Assembly: GCA_963823495.1 (NCBI GenBank)
Contig: CAWGLV010000001.1
Location: forward strand, 3,038,001 to 3,102,000
Length of the DNA: 64,000 nt
Source: DATDAH01 sp963823495
GTDB taxonomy: Bacteria; Actinomycetota; Acidimicrobiia; Acidimicrobiales; DATDAH01
Direction of reading: 5' to 3'
A model generated the notes under the pieces. That model saw only the letters and a list, made by a program, of their open reading frames with translations, was not told where the DNA came from and did not search any database. A program made the position numbers and the translations under genes. Positions 33,986-42,688 of the stretch are shown here, piece by piece; position 1 is the stretch's first letter; every line of letters starts with the position of its first letter.

Positions 33986-35242
33986 CTAGGCCCCCGGCGT
34001 CGTCAGCCCCAGGGCGAAGGTCCGGGCCGCCAGGCGCATCGCCAGCGCGGCCTCCCGCAGGAGTTGGGCCGACTCGACGGGCTCCGCTCCCGCGGCCTCG
34101 GCCACCCGGGCGTCGGCGTAGGCCAGGATCGAGTCCGTGTGGGGCACCAGTTCCTCCGCCACCGCCTCCTTCGTGAGGGCCGGGTACCGGTCCGACAGCA
34201 GGAGTCCGAGATCGTCCCGGAAGACCTCCAGAGCGGCAGACGAACGCTCGATGCCCGCGGCGTCGTCGCCGACCACGGCCGTCGTGTAGTCGACGAAGTC
34301 ATCGATGTGGCCCCGCCAGATCTCGGCGAACGCCACCCGGGCGGGCTCGTCATCGGGTTCCATGGCCACCGACAGCGCCACGGTGTTGGCCTCGACGGCG
34401 GCCAAGGCCCCGGCCGGGCCGGGGGCCGCGGCGTCGCCGTCGGCCGCCACCGTCTCGGCCAGCGCCAGTCCGGTCAGCAACGCGCTCTCCTGCAGCAGGC
34501 CGGTCAGGTCGGCGCGGAGGGCGGACTCGGTCGAGGTCACCTCCCCCTCGGTCTCGCTGTGCGCGGCGATGATCTCGGACAGGTCGAGGGCCACGTCGGG
34601 CATCACCTCGGCGGCACCCCGCAGATCGGTCGCGGCCGTGTCCGCCCCCGCAGCCAGGCCGTCGACGGCGGTGGCCATGTCCTCGTCACCGGTCTCGAGC
34701 AGCCCGGCCACGCCATCGAGATCCGCCTCCGGGTCGATGTCGGCCAGGGTGGCCATCAACCCGTCGCGAGCGGCGTCGACCTCCGCGACCGAGCCCGAGC
34801 CGAGGCCGAGGGCGATGAGCGCCTGCTGGTGGGCGTCCCAGGCCTCGAGGAACGCCGCGCCGTCGGCCACGCCGTACGCGGCGCCGAAGACCTCGGAGAG
34901 CTCCACGGCGCTGTCCTCGAGGGCCACGGCCATCGCCGCGGCCTCCGGGGCCTCGAGGTCACCGTCGGCGGCGGCCGCCGCCGGCACGGTGAAGCCGGTC
35001 AGGTACACCTGCTCCTCCAGCAACGCCGTGAGGTCCGAGCGGAGGCTCGCGGCCGGGCTCTCGCTGGGGGGATCGCCCGCCGCCACCGTGGTGGTCGTCG
35101 CGTCGTCGGCGGCAACGGTGGTGTCGGTCGAGGACCCGCCACCGGAGTCATCGCTGCACGCGGTCGCCAGCAGGAGGACGACGGCGATCAGGGCGATCAG
35201 GGACGTGGCGCGTGAAGACGTTCGGGTGACCATTGCCTCCAT
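33986..35242 (-). CDS. Lipoprotein with internally duplicated helical domain
   Basis: 418 aa. The signal peptide SLIALIAVVLLLATAC ends in a lipobox (LATAC), followed by a Ser/Thr/Asp-rich linker. The rest is two related helical halves: SLRSDLTALLEEQVYLTGFT and ALRADLTGLLQESALLTGLA start the halves about 170 residues apart, and both continue with ADGD, EA(N/A)(T/M)-VALS and (V/A)FAEIW / AFLEAW stretches. No family is recognised; composition and acid residues suggest an extracytoplasmic binding or helical-bundle protein. ATG 35233 could also be the start, with GGAGG close upstream. Confidence 0.7.
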   Translation of the reverse strand: MEAMVTRTSSRATSLIALIAVVLLLATACSDDSGGGSSTDTTVAADDATTTTVAAGDPPSESPAASLRSDLTALLEEQVYLTGFTVPAAAAADGDLEAPEAAAMAVALEDSAVELSEVFGAAYGVADGAAFLEAWDAHQQALIALGLGSGSVAEVDAARDGLMATLADIDPEADLDGVAGLLETGDEDMATAVDGLAAGADTAATDLRGAAEVMPDVALDLSEIIAAHSETEGEVTSTESALRADLTGLLQESALLTGLALAETVAADGDAAAPGPAGALAAVEANTVALSVAMEPDDEPARVAFAEIWRGHIDDFVDYTTAVVGDDAAGIERSSAALEVFRDDLGLLLSDRYPALTKEAVAEELVPHTDSILAYADARVAEAAGAEPVESAQLLREAALAMRLAARTFALGLTTPGA

Positions 35243-35456
35243 CCTCGCACTCCGGTACGGGCATCGCGCCAGTCCGGAGCCTGACTCCGACCGATCGGCG
35301 GGCCCGCGACGAGGGGTGCGGAACCGGGCGGGATCGAGCCGCCACCCGGCTCCTCGGTGCTCGCCAAGGTGTCAACCACGCTCCTCGACGCGGACTCCGG
35401 CCGGTCGGGATCGGCGGGAACACCGACCCCGAGGGGGATCGATCACCGCCGGCGGC

Positions 35457-36311
35457 TCAGGGCAACGCCAGGCCGTCACCGACGCGCACCGCCAGGCCGT
35501 CGGCCACCAGTGACTCGGCCACCCGGGCCGCCCGCTCGGGATCGTCCGGCCACCCGGCAGCCGCGGCCACATCAGCCACCGATCCCCCGCGCATCGCGTC
35601 CACCAGGCGCCCCCGGCCCTGCCGGTCCGATCCCTCGAAACGGGACTGGCGACCGGAGACGCCCGCCGAGCCGACCGCGGGATCGGCGTCCCCCGCTCCC
35701 CGCCACGCGCAGGTACGGGCCACCGGGCAGTCGCCGCACCGCGGGACGCGGGCCCGGCAGACGCCGGCGCCCAGATCGAGCAGCGCCTGGTTCCACGCCC
35801 AGCCGCTCCCCCTGGGGACCAACCGGTCGGCCGTGGCCTGGGCCTCGGCCGGACCCAGTGGCCGCCCGGCCTGGCGGGCCAGGATGCGAGCCACGTTGGT
35901 GTCCACCACCGCCACGTCCTCCTGGGCGGCGAAGGCCAGCACCGCCCGAGCGGTGTAAGGGCCGATGCCGGGCAGGGCGAGGAGACCCGGGAGGTCCAGC
36001 GGGAGACGGCCGCCGTGCTCGTCCACCACGACGCGGGCGCAGCGGTGGAGGGCCACGCCCCGCCGGTTGTACCCGAGGCCCGCCCAGGCCTCGACCACCG
36101 CCCCGACCGGCGCGGCCGCACAGGTCGCGGCGTCCGGGAACCGATCGAGGAACGCCTGCCATCGGGGCACCACCCGATCGACCTGGGTCTGTTGGAGCAT
36201 CACCTCCGAGACCAGGACCGCCCACGGGTCCCGGGTCCGCCGCCACGGCAGGTCCCGGCGTTCGCCCGGCCACCACGCGAGCACGGCCTCGGGGTCCAGG
36301 CCACGGCCCAC
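35457..36311 (-). CDS. mutY: A/G-specific adenine glycosylase (MutY), short form
   Basis: 284 aa. It removes adenine opposite 8-oxoguanine. Visible are the catalytic Glu region LVSEVMLQQTQVDRVVPRW, the helix-hairpin-helix LALPGIGPYTARAVLAFAA, the catalytic Asp in VVDTNVARILARQ, and the four cysteines of the [4Fe-4S] cluster (VCRARVPRCGDCPVARTCAW, C-x6-C-x2-C-x5-C). The C-terminal NUDIX-like 8-oxoG recognition domain is absent, as in many actinobacterial MutY proteins. It lies 5 bp after the MFS-cNMP gene. Confidence 0.92.
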   Translation of the reverse strand: MGRGLDPEAVLAWWPGERRDLPWRRTRDPWAVLVSEVMLQQTQVDRVVPRWQAFLDRFPDAATCAAAPVGAVVEAWAGLGYNRRGVALHRCARVVVDEHGGRLPLDLPGLLALPGIGPYTARAVLAFAAQEDVAVVDTNVARILARQAGRPLGPAEAQATADRLVPRGSGWAWNQALLDLGAGVCRARVPRCGDCPVARTCAWRGAGDADPAVGSAGVSGRQSRFEGSDRQGRGRLVDAMRGGSVADVAAAAGWPDDPERAARVAESLVADGLAVRVGDGLALP

Positions 36312-36316
36312 GGCGT

Positions 36317-37897
36317 TCAGCGGCGCCCGTCGGCGATGCCGTGGGCCAGGTCGTGGACCTGGGGGGTGCCCGTCATGGCCTCGAGGAAGTCGGCCCGCTC
36401 GAGGGTCCAGGCCTCACCGCCGGTCCGGGCCTCGACGGTGGCATTGCGGGGCTCGTCCCGCAGCAGAGCCACCTCACCGAAGAAGTCCCCGGGGCCGAGC
36501 TCGGCCACGGCCGCCCCGCCCCGCCGGACGGTGAACACGCCCCTCTCGATGATGAAGAAGCGGTCGCCGATCTCCCCTTCGGTGATGAGGCGCCGACCGG
36601 CCTCCACCGGCAGGCGCTCCAACCGCAGGGCGAGGCCCTCCATCGTCGGGGGGTCCAAGGTCCGGGTGATGGGAACCAGCCGTAGCAGTCCGAGCTGGCG
36701 TTCCGGGGCCGGCGCCCCCTCCTCGGCCCGGCTCATCGCCCAACCGGCGATGACTGCGGCCAGGACGGAGACCACACCGATCGCCGCGAGGGCCGACGGG
36801 ACCCCGATGAGGGACCCGAGCGGCGCGGCGATGACCGCGCCGACGAAGGTGGCGCCGATGAGCAGCGATTCCGCCAAGCCGAGGGCCCGGGTGAGCAGCG
36901 GTCCGGGGACGAGACGGGCCATCAGGGTGCGCGTGGCCAGCTCCGCCACGGCCGCTCCGCCGCCGCCGACCACCAGCGCGACGATCCCCAGCACGAGCGC
37001 CGGGGCGAACCCGACCATGGCCAGGAGCACACCCCACACGACGAGGCCCTGGGCGACCCACCGGCTCAGCCGGGCTCGGCCGGCCAGCAGGGCGGCGAAG
37101 ACCCCGCCCAGCACGAAGCCGGCTCCCATTCCGGCGCTGAGCCACCCGACGGCGGCTTCGCCGGCCTGTAGTTCGTCGACGGCCAGGGGGACGAGGAGGA
37201 CGTCCAGGGCCCCGAGGCCGACGTAGATCGTCGCGGTCGTGGCCAGGGCGGCGCGGGCGCCCGCGCCCTGCCGGAGCACCCGGAGACCGTCGCGCATCTC
37301 GTTGCCGACCGACGCGGTCGACGTCGTGACCGGCGGACGGTGGTGATGACGCAGCGTCGCCAGCCCGATCGCGGCGGGGACGAGGAGGGCCGCCGTCACG
37401 GCGAAGACGGCACCGGCCGACGCCACGCTCAACACCACCCCGGCCAGCAGCGGTGCGGCCAGGCTGCCCACCCCTTCGGCACTGGACAACACCGCGTTGG
37501 CGGCCGTGAGGTCCTCGGCGCCGTCGACCACCTCGGGCAGCAGGCTGTGGTGCAGCGGCCGGGTGGCCGACACGATCACGGAGATGAGGGCCGCGGCGGC
37601 GTACGCGAGCGCCGGCGGCCCTCCGGCCAGGAGCAGCGCGGCTCCGGCCCCACAGGCCAGGGCGAGAGCGATGTAGCGCCGCCGGAGCAGGATGGCCGGC
37701 CCGTGGCGGTCGCCTGCGGTCGCCGCGAGGGGCGCGAGCAGAGCCGCCGGCGCGAGCTGGAGCGCGGCCACGACGCCCACCATCCCGGTTCCCCCCTGCT
37801 CGAAGGCGTACACCAGGATGGCGATGTAGGTGCCGAGCTCGGCCACGATGAAGACCACGTAGCCGAGCGCCAGACGCCGCAGGTCCGGCGAGGCCAT
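36317..37897 (-). CDS. MFS transporter fused to a C-terminal cyclic nucleotide-binding domain
   Basis: 526 aa from ATG 37897. About twelve membrane helices fill residues 5-405 (for example YVVFIVAELGTYIAILVYAF; APAALLAPLAATAGDRHGP), followed by a cNMP-binding domain (about 410-526): LITEGEIGDRFFIIERGVF and the phosphate-binding cassette GDFFGEVALLRDEPRNATVE. Fusions of this kind occur in actinobacteria; the effector may gate or allosterically control export. The Arg in the cassette position (EPRNATV) is present. No transported substrate can be named. Confidence 0.85.
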   Translation of the reverse strand: MASPDLRRLALGYVVFIVAELGTYIAILVYAFEQGGTGMVGVVAALQLAPAALLAPLAATAGDRHGPAILLRRRYIALALACGAGAALLLAGGPPALAYAAAALISVIVSATRPLHHSLLPEVVDGAEDLTAANAVLSSAEGVGSLAAPLLAGVVLSVASAGAVFAVTAALLVPAAIGLATLRHHHRPPVTTSTASVGNEMRDGLRVLRQGAGARAALATTATIYVGLGALDVLLVPLAVDELQAGEAAVGWLSAGMGAGFVLGGVFAALLAGRARLSRWVAQGLVVWGVLLAMVGFAPALVLGIVALVVGGGGAAVAELATRTLMARLVPGPLLTRALGLAESLLIGATFVGAVIAAPLGSLIGVPSALAAIGVVSVLAAVIAGWAMSRAEEGAPAPERQLGLLRLVPITRTLDPPTMEGLALRLERLPVEAGRRLITEGEIGDRFFIIERGVFTVRRGGAAVAELGPGDFFGEVALLRDEPRNATVEARTGGEAWTLERADFLEAMTGTPQVHDLAHGIADGRR

Positions 37898-37941
37898 GAC
37901 CCGGTGGAGCGGGCGGGGGGTGCTACCCGGCTCCCGCCCTC

Positions 37942-38191
37942 TCAGGACCCCTCCCCCGTCCGCCGGCACCACCGCACGACCGTGTCGTGCGGAAAGGCGA
38001 AGCGCTCGCGTCCTCCCGTGCCCGCCGCCAGATCCAGCCCATCGGCGCCGGGAACCGAGCCGAGCTCGTCGGCCAGGAGATCGATGGCCGACGCCGGGTA
38101 TCCCGGGCGAGCGGCGACGTGAGTCGTCGGCCCCTCGCTCGAAGCCCACCGCGGCCGCCTCGGGGATCCGGGGCGGCTCCCTCGGCGTCAC
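37942..38191 (-). pseudogene. SAM-methyltransferase remnant with internal deletion
   Basis: A GTG at 38191 overlaps the mesaconyl-CoA hydratase stop (GTGA). One frame reads EAAAVGFERGADDSRRRSPG, then another gives YPASAIDLLADELGSVPGAD and LDLAAGTGG, the start and motif I of methyltransferases of the FE-x-x-ADDYxxARPGYP type. Straight after that comes RERFAFPHDTVVRWCRRT and a TGA at 37942, which fits the C-terminal strand of the same family. The roughly 150-180 residues that should lie between are gone. One frameshift and an internal deletion mark it as dead. Confidence 0.55.
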
Positions 38192-38703
38192 TCCCAGATC
38201 GCCGCCTCGTCGTAGGGACGGCGGCGCTCGGGGCCGGCGGCCTTCTTCCAGACCATGACCTGGCGCTTGAAGTAGCAGACCTCGTCGCCGTGCTGGTTGA
38301 GGCCCTTGGTCTCCACCGTCACCACGCCGCGGTCGGGCTTGGAGGCCGACTCCCGGACGTCGAGCACCCGGGTCTCGGCGTAGATCGTGTCGCCGTGGAA
38401 GGTGGGCTTCTTGTGGGTCAGCTGCTCCACCGCCAGGTTGGCGATGGCGGCCCCGGACACGTCGGGGACGCTCATCCCGAGCACCAGCGAGTAGACGAGG
38501 TTGCCGACGACGACGTTCTTGCCGTGCACGGTCTCGTGCTCGGCGAACCACGCGTTGGTGTGCAACGGGTGATGGTTCATGGTGATCATGCAGAACAAGT
38601 GGTCGTCGTACTCGGTGATGGTCTTGCCGGGCCAGTGCTGGTAGATGTCGCCGACCTCGAAGTCCTCGAGATGGCGGCCGAAGGGGCGGTCGTGGGTCGT
38701 CAC
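38188..38703 (-). CDS. mch: MaoC-family hydratase, probable mesaconyl-CoA hydratase
   Basis: 171 aa from GTG 38703. The hot-dog fold protein reads DFEVGDIYQHWPGKTITEYD, HLFCMITMNHHPLHTNAWFA, GKNVVVGNLVYSLVLGMSVP and KKPTFHGDTIYAETRVLD. The last two stretches are the MaoC hydratase core, and the NHHPLH segment is specific to the actinobacterial mesaconyl-CoA hydratases encoded beside ccr/ecm. It would hydrate mesaconyl-C1-CoA to beta-methylmalyl-CoA in the ethylmalonyl-CoA pathway. It diverges from the dehydrogenase gene that makes its substrate, which supports the call. The gene name is by context and motif. Confidence 0.75.
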   Translation of the reverse strand: MTTHDRPFGRHLEDFEVGDIYQHWPGKTITEYDDHLFCMITMNHHPLHTNAWFAEHETVHGKNVVVGNLVYSLVLGMSVPDVSGAAIANLAVEQLTHKKPTFHGDTIYAETRVLDVRESASKPDRGVVTVETKGLNQHGDEVCYFKRQVMVWKKAAGPERRRPYDEAAIWE

Positions 38704-38749
38704 GGCTCGGATGGTAGGACGCCGGGTCGGCTCGGTACCGTTTCGGACC
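38704..38749. promoter_or_regulatory. Divergent leaderless promoters between mch and mcd
   Basis: In 46 bp, TACCAT on the minus strand stands 7 nt before the GTG of mch, and TACCGT on the plus strand stands 8 nt before the ATG of mcd. Neither start has a Shine-Dalgarno. Both fit TANNNT -10 boxes with leaderless transcripts, and the two promoters share the same short spacer. Confidence 0.5.
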
Positions 38750-40357
38750 ATGACGACCGGAGATCTGACCGCCGCCGCGTCCGCCATCGAGCTCGCCGGG
38801 GGGGTGGTCGAGCGGGCCATCGCCAAGCTGGCCGCCGAGGGCGGGGTGGACGCCAACCAGGTCATCGCCTACGACCTCGCCCACGCCGCGGCGGTGGTCG
38901 AGACGGGTCGGGCCGTCCTCGACTACGGCGGCAAGGGCGACACCGAGGCCGCGCTCACCTGCGCCTACATCGCCGAGGCGGTGGCCGAGCTCACCGGCAA
39001 GCTCTACGGGCGCGAGGCCGACTGGGGCGTTCCGACCGGCGCCCTGGACGCCACCCGCGAGTTCGTGACCGCCCACCGCGACCCGGCCTTCCTCGCCTCC
39101 CTGGCCGCCACTCCCGGCCCCCTGCACCTCGACGACGAGTTCGAGTTGGTGAAGGACACCTTCCGTCGCTTCGCCGAGGACAAGATCCGTCCCGTCGCCG
39201 AGCACGTCCATCGCACCAACGGCGACATCCCCGAGGAGATCATCGAGGGCATGGCCGAGCTCGGCGGCTTCGGCTTGTCGGTGCCCGCCGAATACGGCGG
39301 GTTCGCCGAAGGAGGCGACAGCGACTACCTGGCCATGGTCGTGGCCACCGAGGAGCTCTCCCGGGGCTCACTGGGCTGTGGCGGCTCGCTCATCACGCGG
39401 CCCGAGATCCTCTCCCGGGCACTCGTCAAGGGCGGAACCGAGGACCAGAAGCACGCGTGGCTGCCCAAGCTCGCCTCCGGGGAGGTCATGGCCGCCGTCG
39501 CGGTCACCGAGCCCGACTTCGGGTCCGACGTGGCCGGCATCAAGGTGACGGCGACGCCGACCGACGGTGGCTGGCTCATCAACGGGGTGAAGACCTGGTG
39601 CACCTTCGGCGCCCGGGCCGACGTCCTCATGCTGCTGGCCCGCACCGACCCCGATCGCTCCAGGACGCACCGTGGCCTGTCCATGTTCGTGGTGCCCAAG
39701 CCTCGCGGTGACGGCCACGGCTTCGAGCTGACCCAGTCGCCCGGCGACCACGGCGGGGCGGCGGGCGGCGGCACGATGGAGGGGCGGCCCATCGACACCA
39801 TCGGCTATCGGGGGATGCACTCCTATGAGATCGCCCTGGACGACTGGTTCGTGGCCGACGAGAACCAGGTCGGCGGAGCCGACGGCCTCGGCAAGGGCTT
39901 CTACTTCCAGATGGAGGGATTCGAGAACGGCCGCCTGCAGACCGCGGCACGCGCCGTCGGCATCATGCAGGCCGCCTACGAGGAGGCCCGCCAGTACGCC
40001 GAGGACCGGGTGGTGTTCGGTCAGCCCATCGCCGAGTACCAGCTCACCCAGGTCAAGCTCGGCCGGATGGCCTTCACCATCCAGGCGGCGCGGCAGTTCA
40101 GCTACGTCGTGGCCCGCATGATGGCCAAGGGCGAGGGCGCCCTGGAGGCCTCCATGATCAAGGCCTACGTGTGCAAGGCGGCCGAATGGGTCACCCGCGA
40201 GGCCATGCAGATCCACGGCGGGTTCGGCTACGCCGAGGAGTACCCCGTCAGCCGCTACTTCGTCGATGCCCGGGTGCTGTCGATCTTCGAGGGGGCCGAC
40301 GAGACCCTGTGCCTCAAGGTCATCGCCCGCCGGCTCCTCGAAGGCGCGCCCGCCTGA
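38750..40357 (+). CDS. mcd: (2S)-Methylsuccinyl-CoA dehydrogenase (acyl-CoA dehydrogenase with N-terminal extension)
   Basis: 535 aa from ATG 38750. An extra N-terminal helical region of about 120 residues (AIAKLAAEGGVDANQVIAYD, YIAEAVAELTGKLYG) precedes the dehydrogenase, the layout of methylsuccinyl-CoA dehydrogenase. The FAD/substrate parts are VTEPDFGSDVAGIKVTAT, INGVKTWCTFG, YRGMHSYEIALDDWFVADEN and the end IHGGFGYAEEYPVSRYFVDA with VLSIFEGADETL, in which the Glu of FEG is the catalytic-base position. It oxidises methylsuccinyl-CoA to mesaconyl-CoA. The divergent hydratase would take the next step. Crotonyl-CoA carboxylase and ethylmalonyl-CoA mutase are not in the window. Confidence 0.78.
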   Translation: MTTGDLTAAASAIELAGGVVERAIAKLAAEGGVDANQVIAYDLAHAAAVVETGRAVLDYGGKGDTEAALTCAYIAEAVAELTGKLYGREADWGVPTGALDATREFVTAHRDPAFLASLAATPGPLHLDDEFELVKDTFRRFAEDKIRPVAEHVHRTNGDIPEEIIEGMAELGGFGLSVPAEYGGFAEGGDSDYLAMVVATEELSRGSLGCGGSLITRPEILSRALVKGGTEDQKHAWLPKLASGEVMAAVAVTEPDFGSDVAGIKVTATPTDGGWLINGVKTWCTFGARADVLMLLARTDPDRSRTHRGLSMFVVPKPRGDGHGFELTQSPGDHGGAAGGGTMEGRPIDTIGYRGMHSYEIALDDWFVADENQVGGADGLGKGFYFQMEGFENGRLQTAARAVGIMQAAYEEARQYAEDRVVFGQPIAEYQLTQVKLGRMAFTIQAARQFSYVVARMMAKGEGALEASMIKAYVCKAAEWVTREAMQIHGGFGYAEEYPVSRYFVDARVLSIFEGADETLCLKVIARRLLEGAPA

Positions 40358-40377
40358 CCCGGGACCACTCCCCCCGC

Positions 40378-40554
40378 CCGACCTGACACGATCAGGGCGT
40401 GACCGGGGGGAGCGCCGAGACCCGACCTGACACCATCGGCCGCGTCACCGGGGGGAGCGCCGAGACCCGACCTGACACCATCGGCCGCGTCACCGGGGGG
40501 AGCGCCGAGACCCGACCTGACACCATCGGCCGCGTCACCGGGGGGAGCGCCGAG
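40378..40554 (+). repeat. 45-bp tandem repeat spanning a start codon
   Basis: The unit GTGACCGGGGGGAGCGCCGA plus GACCCGACCTGACACCATCG and GCCGC runs from 40399, with copies at 40444 and 40489 and a partial copy at 40534. Only the first has GTG; later copies have GTC. Upstream, 40378-40398 matches the unit's tail. The array adds 15-residue repeats to the protein's N-terminus. Confidence 0.9.
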
Positions 40555-42609
40555 CTGCGGCGCGGGGCCGAACTGCTGGCCCTGACCGGTCTGGCGATCA
40601 CCCAGCCGGTGCTCGACGTGCTCGGTGACTCGCCGGAGACCTTCGTCTTCCGGGGCGTCGAGGGCACCCAACTCGTCCTGTTCGCCCTGGGCGTCGCCCT
40701 GCTGCCCGCCCTCGTCCTGTGGCTCCTCGCCCAGCCCTCCCGTCTCCTCGGGACCGCCGGGCGCGAGGTCGTGCAGGTCGTCCTCGTCGCCTCACTGGTC
40801 GGGACGGCCGTGCTCGTCGCCTCCCGCCTCGGCGACCTGGCCAAGGGGGGACCGGTCCTGGCCCTGGCGGTCGGGGCGTCGCTGACCGCGGGCTACCTCT
40901 ACGTGCGCCACCGCGGCGCCCGGCTCTTCCTGTGGTACCTCTCGCCGCTGCCCCTGGTCGCCGCCGCCCTGTTCCTGTTCGCCTCCCCCGTGTCGGGCCT
41001 GGTGACCGGTGGCGACGTCGACGTGGTGGAGGACGTGGCCGGCACCCGACCCGTGGTGATGATGGTCCTCGACGAGCTCCCCACCGCCGCGCTGCTCGGC
41101 CCCGACGGCACCATCGACGCCGCGCAGTTCCCGGCGCTCGCCCGGCTGTCCCGGGAGGCGACGTGGTTCCGCAACTACACGACCCACAACGCGGGAACGG
41201 TCCAGGCCGTGCCGTCGCTGCTCTCGGGGGACCTGCCGACCCGGGGGCGGGCTCCGCTCTACACCGACTGGCCCGACAACCTCTTCACCCTGCTCGGAGG
41301 CACCTACGACATGGCCGTCCAGGAGTCGGTGACCCGGCTGTGCCCGCCCGAGGTGTGTGATGACGGCGATCGGACCGTCACCCAGCGCACCGCCTTGGCG
41401 GCCGGCGGCGTCGGGGGGTTGGTGGAGGACACCGTGGAGGTCGTGGGCCAACTCGTGTCGCTGAACGCCGAGCCCGAGGTGCAGGTCGACGCCTTCGCCG
41501 AGGAGGTCCTCACCGTCCCCGCCCCGGAGAACCTCGACCCGGAGGCCCGCGACGCCGTGACCAACCAGCCCGCCCGGCTCACCAGCTTCCTCGACGGCCT
41601 CGTTCCGGCCGTGGAGCCCACCCTGCACTTCGTGCACCTGATCCTCCCTCATGGCCCCTGGCGGTTCTTCCCTGACGGCACCGAGTACGAATCCCCCGAA
41701 GGCGACCCGGAAGGGGAGATCGCCGGCACCTGGACCGATGCGTGGCCCGCGGAGCTGACCCGACTCCGCCTCGAGCTCCAGGCCCAGTACACCGATGCGC
41801 TGGTGGGACAGACGCTCGATCGCCTCCAGGCGACCGGGTTGTGGGAGGACGCCCTCGTCGTCGTCGTGACCGACCACGGCGGTTCGTTCCTCGTCGACCA
41901 GCCGGGCCGGGCCCTGTCCGACACCAACGCCCACGAGGTGATGTGGACCCCGCTCTTCATCCGCGATCCGGCCCTGGAGCCCGGCGTGGACGACACCGAC
42001 GTCGAGGCGGCCGACCTGCTCCCCACCATGGCCGACCTCCTCGGGATCACGCTGCCCTACGAGGTCGAGGGAGCCTCCGCCGTCTCCGACCCGGACACCT
42101 CCGGGACCAAGCGCTACCAACGCCTGCAGAACCCCTTCCAGCCCGAGCCCGATGCCCTCGTCGACATCGACACCGCCGGGCACTACCGCCGGCTGCTCCG
42201 CACCGACTGGCCGCGGGTCGACGTGGACGACCCCGTGGGCGGCTTCTACCGCCTCTACCCGCCCGGCGACCTCTACCGACGTCCGGTGGCCGACCTCGCG
42301 ACGGCCGAGCCTGCAGGCTCGGCCGCGCTGGACCAGCTCGAAGCGGCGGTCGAGGGCGACGACGGGCCCCAGCCCGCGTACCTGGGCGGGCAGGTCACCC
42401 TCGAGGACGTCGATCCCGACGACGCCTGGGTGATCGTGGCCGTCGACGGGGTCATCGAGGGCTTCTCGCCGCTGTTCCCCATGCTGGACACCGACACCGC
42501 GTTCAGCATCCTGCTGGCCCAGGACGTCGTGGGTGCGGGTCTCCACGACATCGACCTGTACGTCACCGACGATCCCGGCGCCCCCCTCCGCCCCCTGAGC
42601 CTCTCGTGA
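40399..42609 (+). CDS. Membrane-anchored sulfatase/alkaline phosphatase-superfamily protein
   Basis: 736 aa from GTG 40399. The N-terminus holds three copies of a 15-residue repeat (VTGGSAETRPDTIGR), then four membrane helices (about 60-215; for example LVLFALGVALLPALVLWLLA). The catalytic domain begins VVMMVLDELPTAALLGPDG, with the nucleophile region THNAGTVQAVPSLLSGDLP, then LHFVHLILPHGPWRF and VVVVTDHGGSF with the metal ligands. It resembles membrane sulfatase-like enzymes that modify envelope glycans (phosphoglycerol or phosphoethanolamine transfer); the substrate is unknown. It follows mcd by 41 bp but looks unrelated. Confidence 0.78.
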   Translation: MTGGSAETRPDTIGRVTGGSAETRPDTIGRVTGGSAETRPDTIGRVTGGSAELRRGAELLALTGLAITQPVLDVLGDSPETFVFRGVEGTQLVLFALGVALLPALVLWLLAQPSRLLGTAGREVVQVVLVASLVGTAVLVASRLGDLAKGGPVLALAVGASLTAGYLYVRHRGARLFLWYLSPLPLVAAALFLFASPVSGLVTGGDVDVVEDVAGTRPVVMMVLDELPTAALLGPDGTIDAAQFPALARLSREATWFRNYTTHNAGTVQAVPSLLSGDLPTRGRAPLYTDWPDNLFTLLGGTYDMAVQESVTRLCPPEVCDDGDRTVTQRTALAAGGVGGLVEDTVEVVGQLVSLNAEPEVQVDAFAEEVLTVPAPENLDPEARDAVTNQPARLTSFLDGLVPAVEPTLHFVHLILPHGPWRFFPDGTEYESPEGDPEGEIAGTWTDAWPAELTRLRLELQAQYTDALVGQTLDRLQATGLWEDALVVVVTDHGGSFLVDQPGRALSDTNAHEVMWTPLFIRDPALEPGVDDTDVEAADLLPTMADLLGITLPYEVEGASAVSDPDTSGTKRYQRLQNPFQPEPDALVDIDTAGHYRRLLRTDWPRVDVDDPVGGFYRLYPPGDLYRRPVADLATAEPAGSAALDQLEAAVEGDDGPQPAYLGGQVTLEDVDPDDAWVIVAVDGVIEGFSPLFPMLDTDTAFSILLAQDVVGAGLHDIDLYVTDDPGAPLRPLSLS

Positions 42610-42627
42610 TCTCCCGACGAACCGTTG

Positions 42628-42669
42628 TGGGCCCTGATCCGGCGGCCATGGCGACCAGATCAGGGGCCA
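42628..42669. repeat. CCATGG-centred palindrome, family 2, copy 1
   Basis: Arms of 21 nt around GCCATGGC, four mismatches; the outer blocks are GGGCCCTGATC and GATCAGGGGCC. It lies between the sulfatase and ligase genes. Copies 2 and 3 are at 46649-46692 and 57028-57079. Confidence 0.75.
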
Positions 42670-42688
42670 GAGGTCCGAGGCCGGGGCG

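Noticed and set aside
35300..35400. tRNA gene on the minus strand
   Set aside because: GGCGG-CTCGATC-CCGCC resembles a T-arm, but the loop lacks TTC and no acceptor, D or anticodon arms fit around it.
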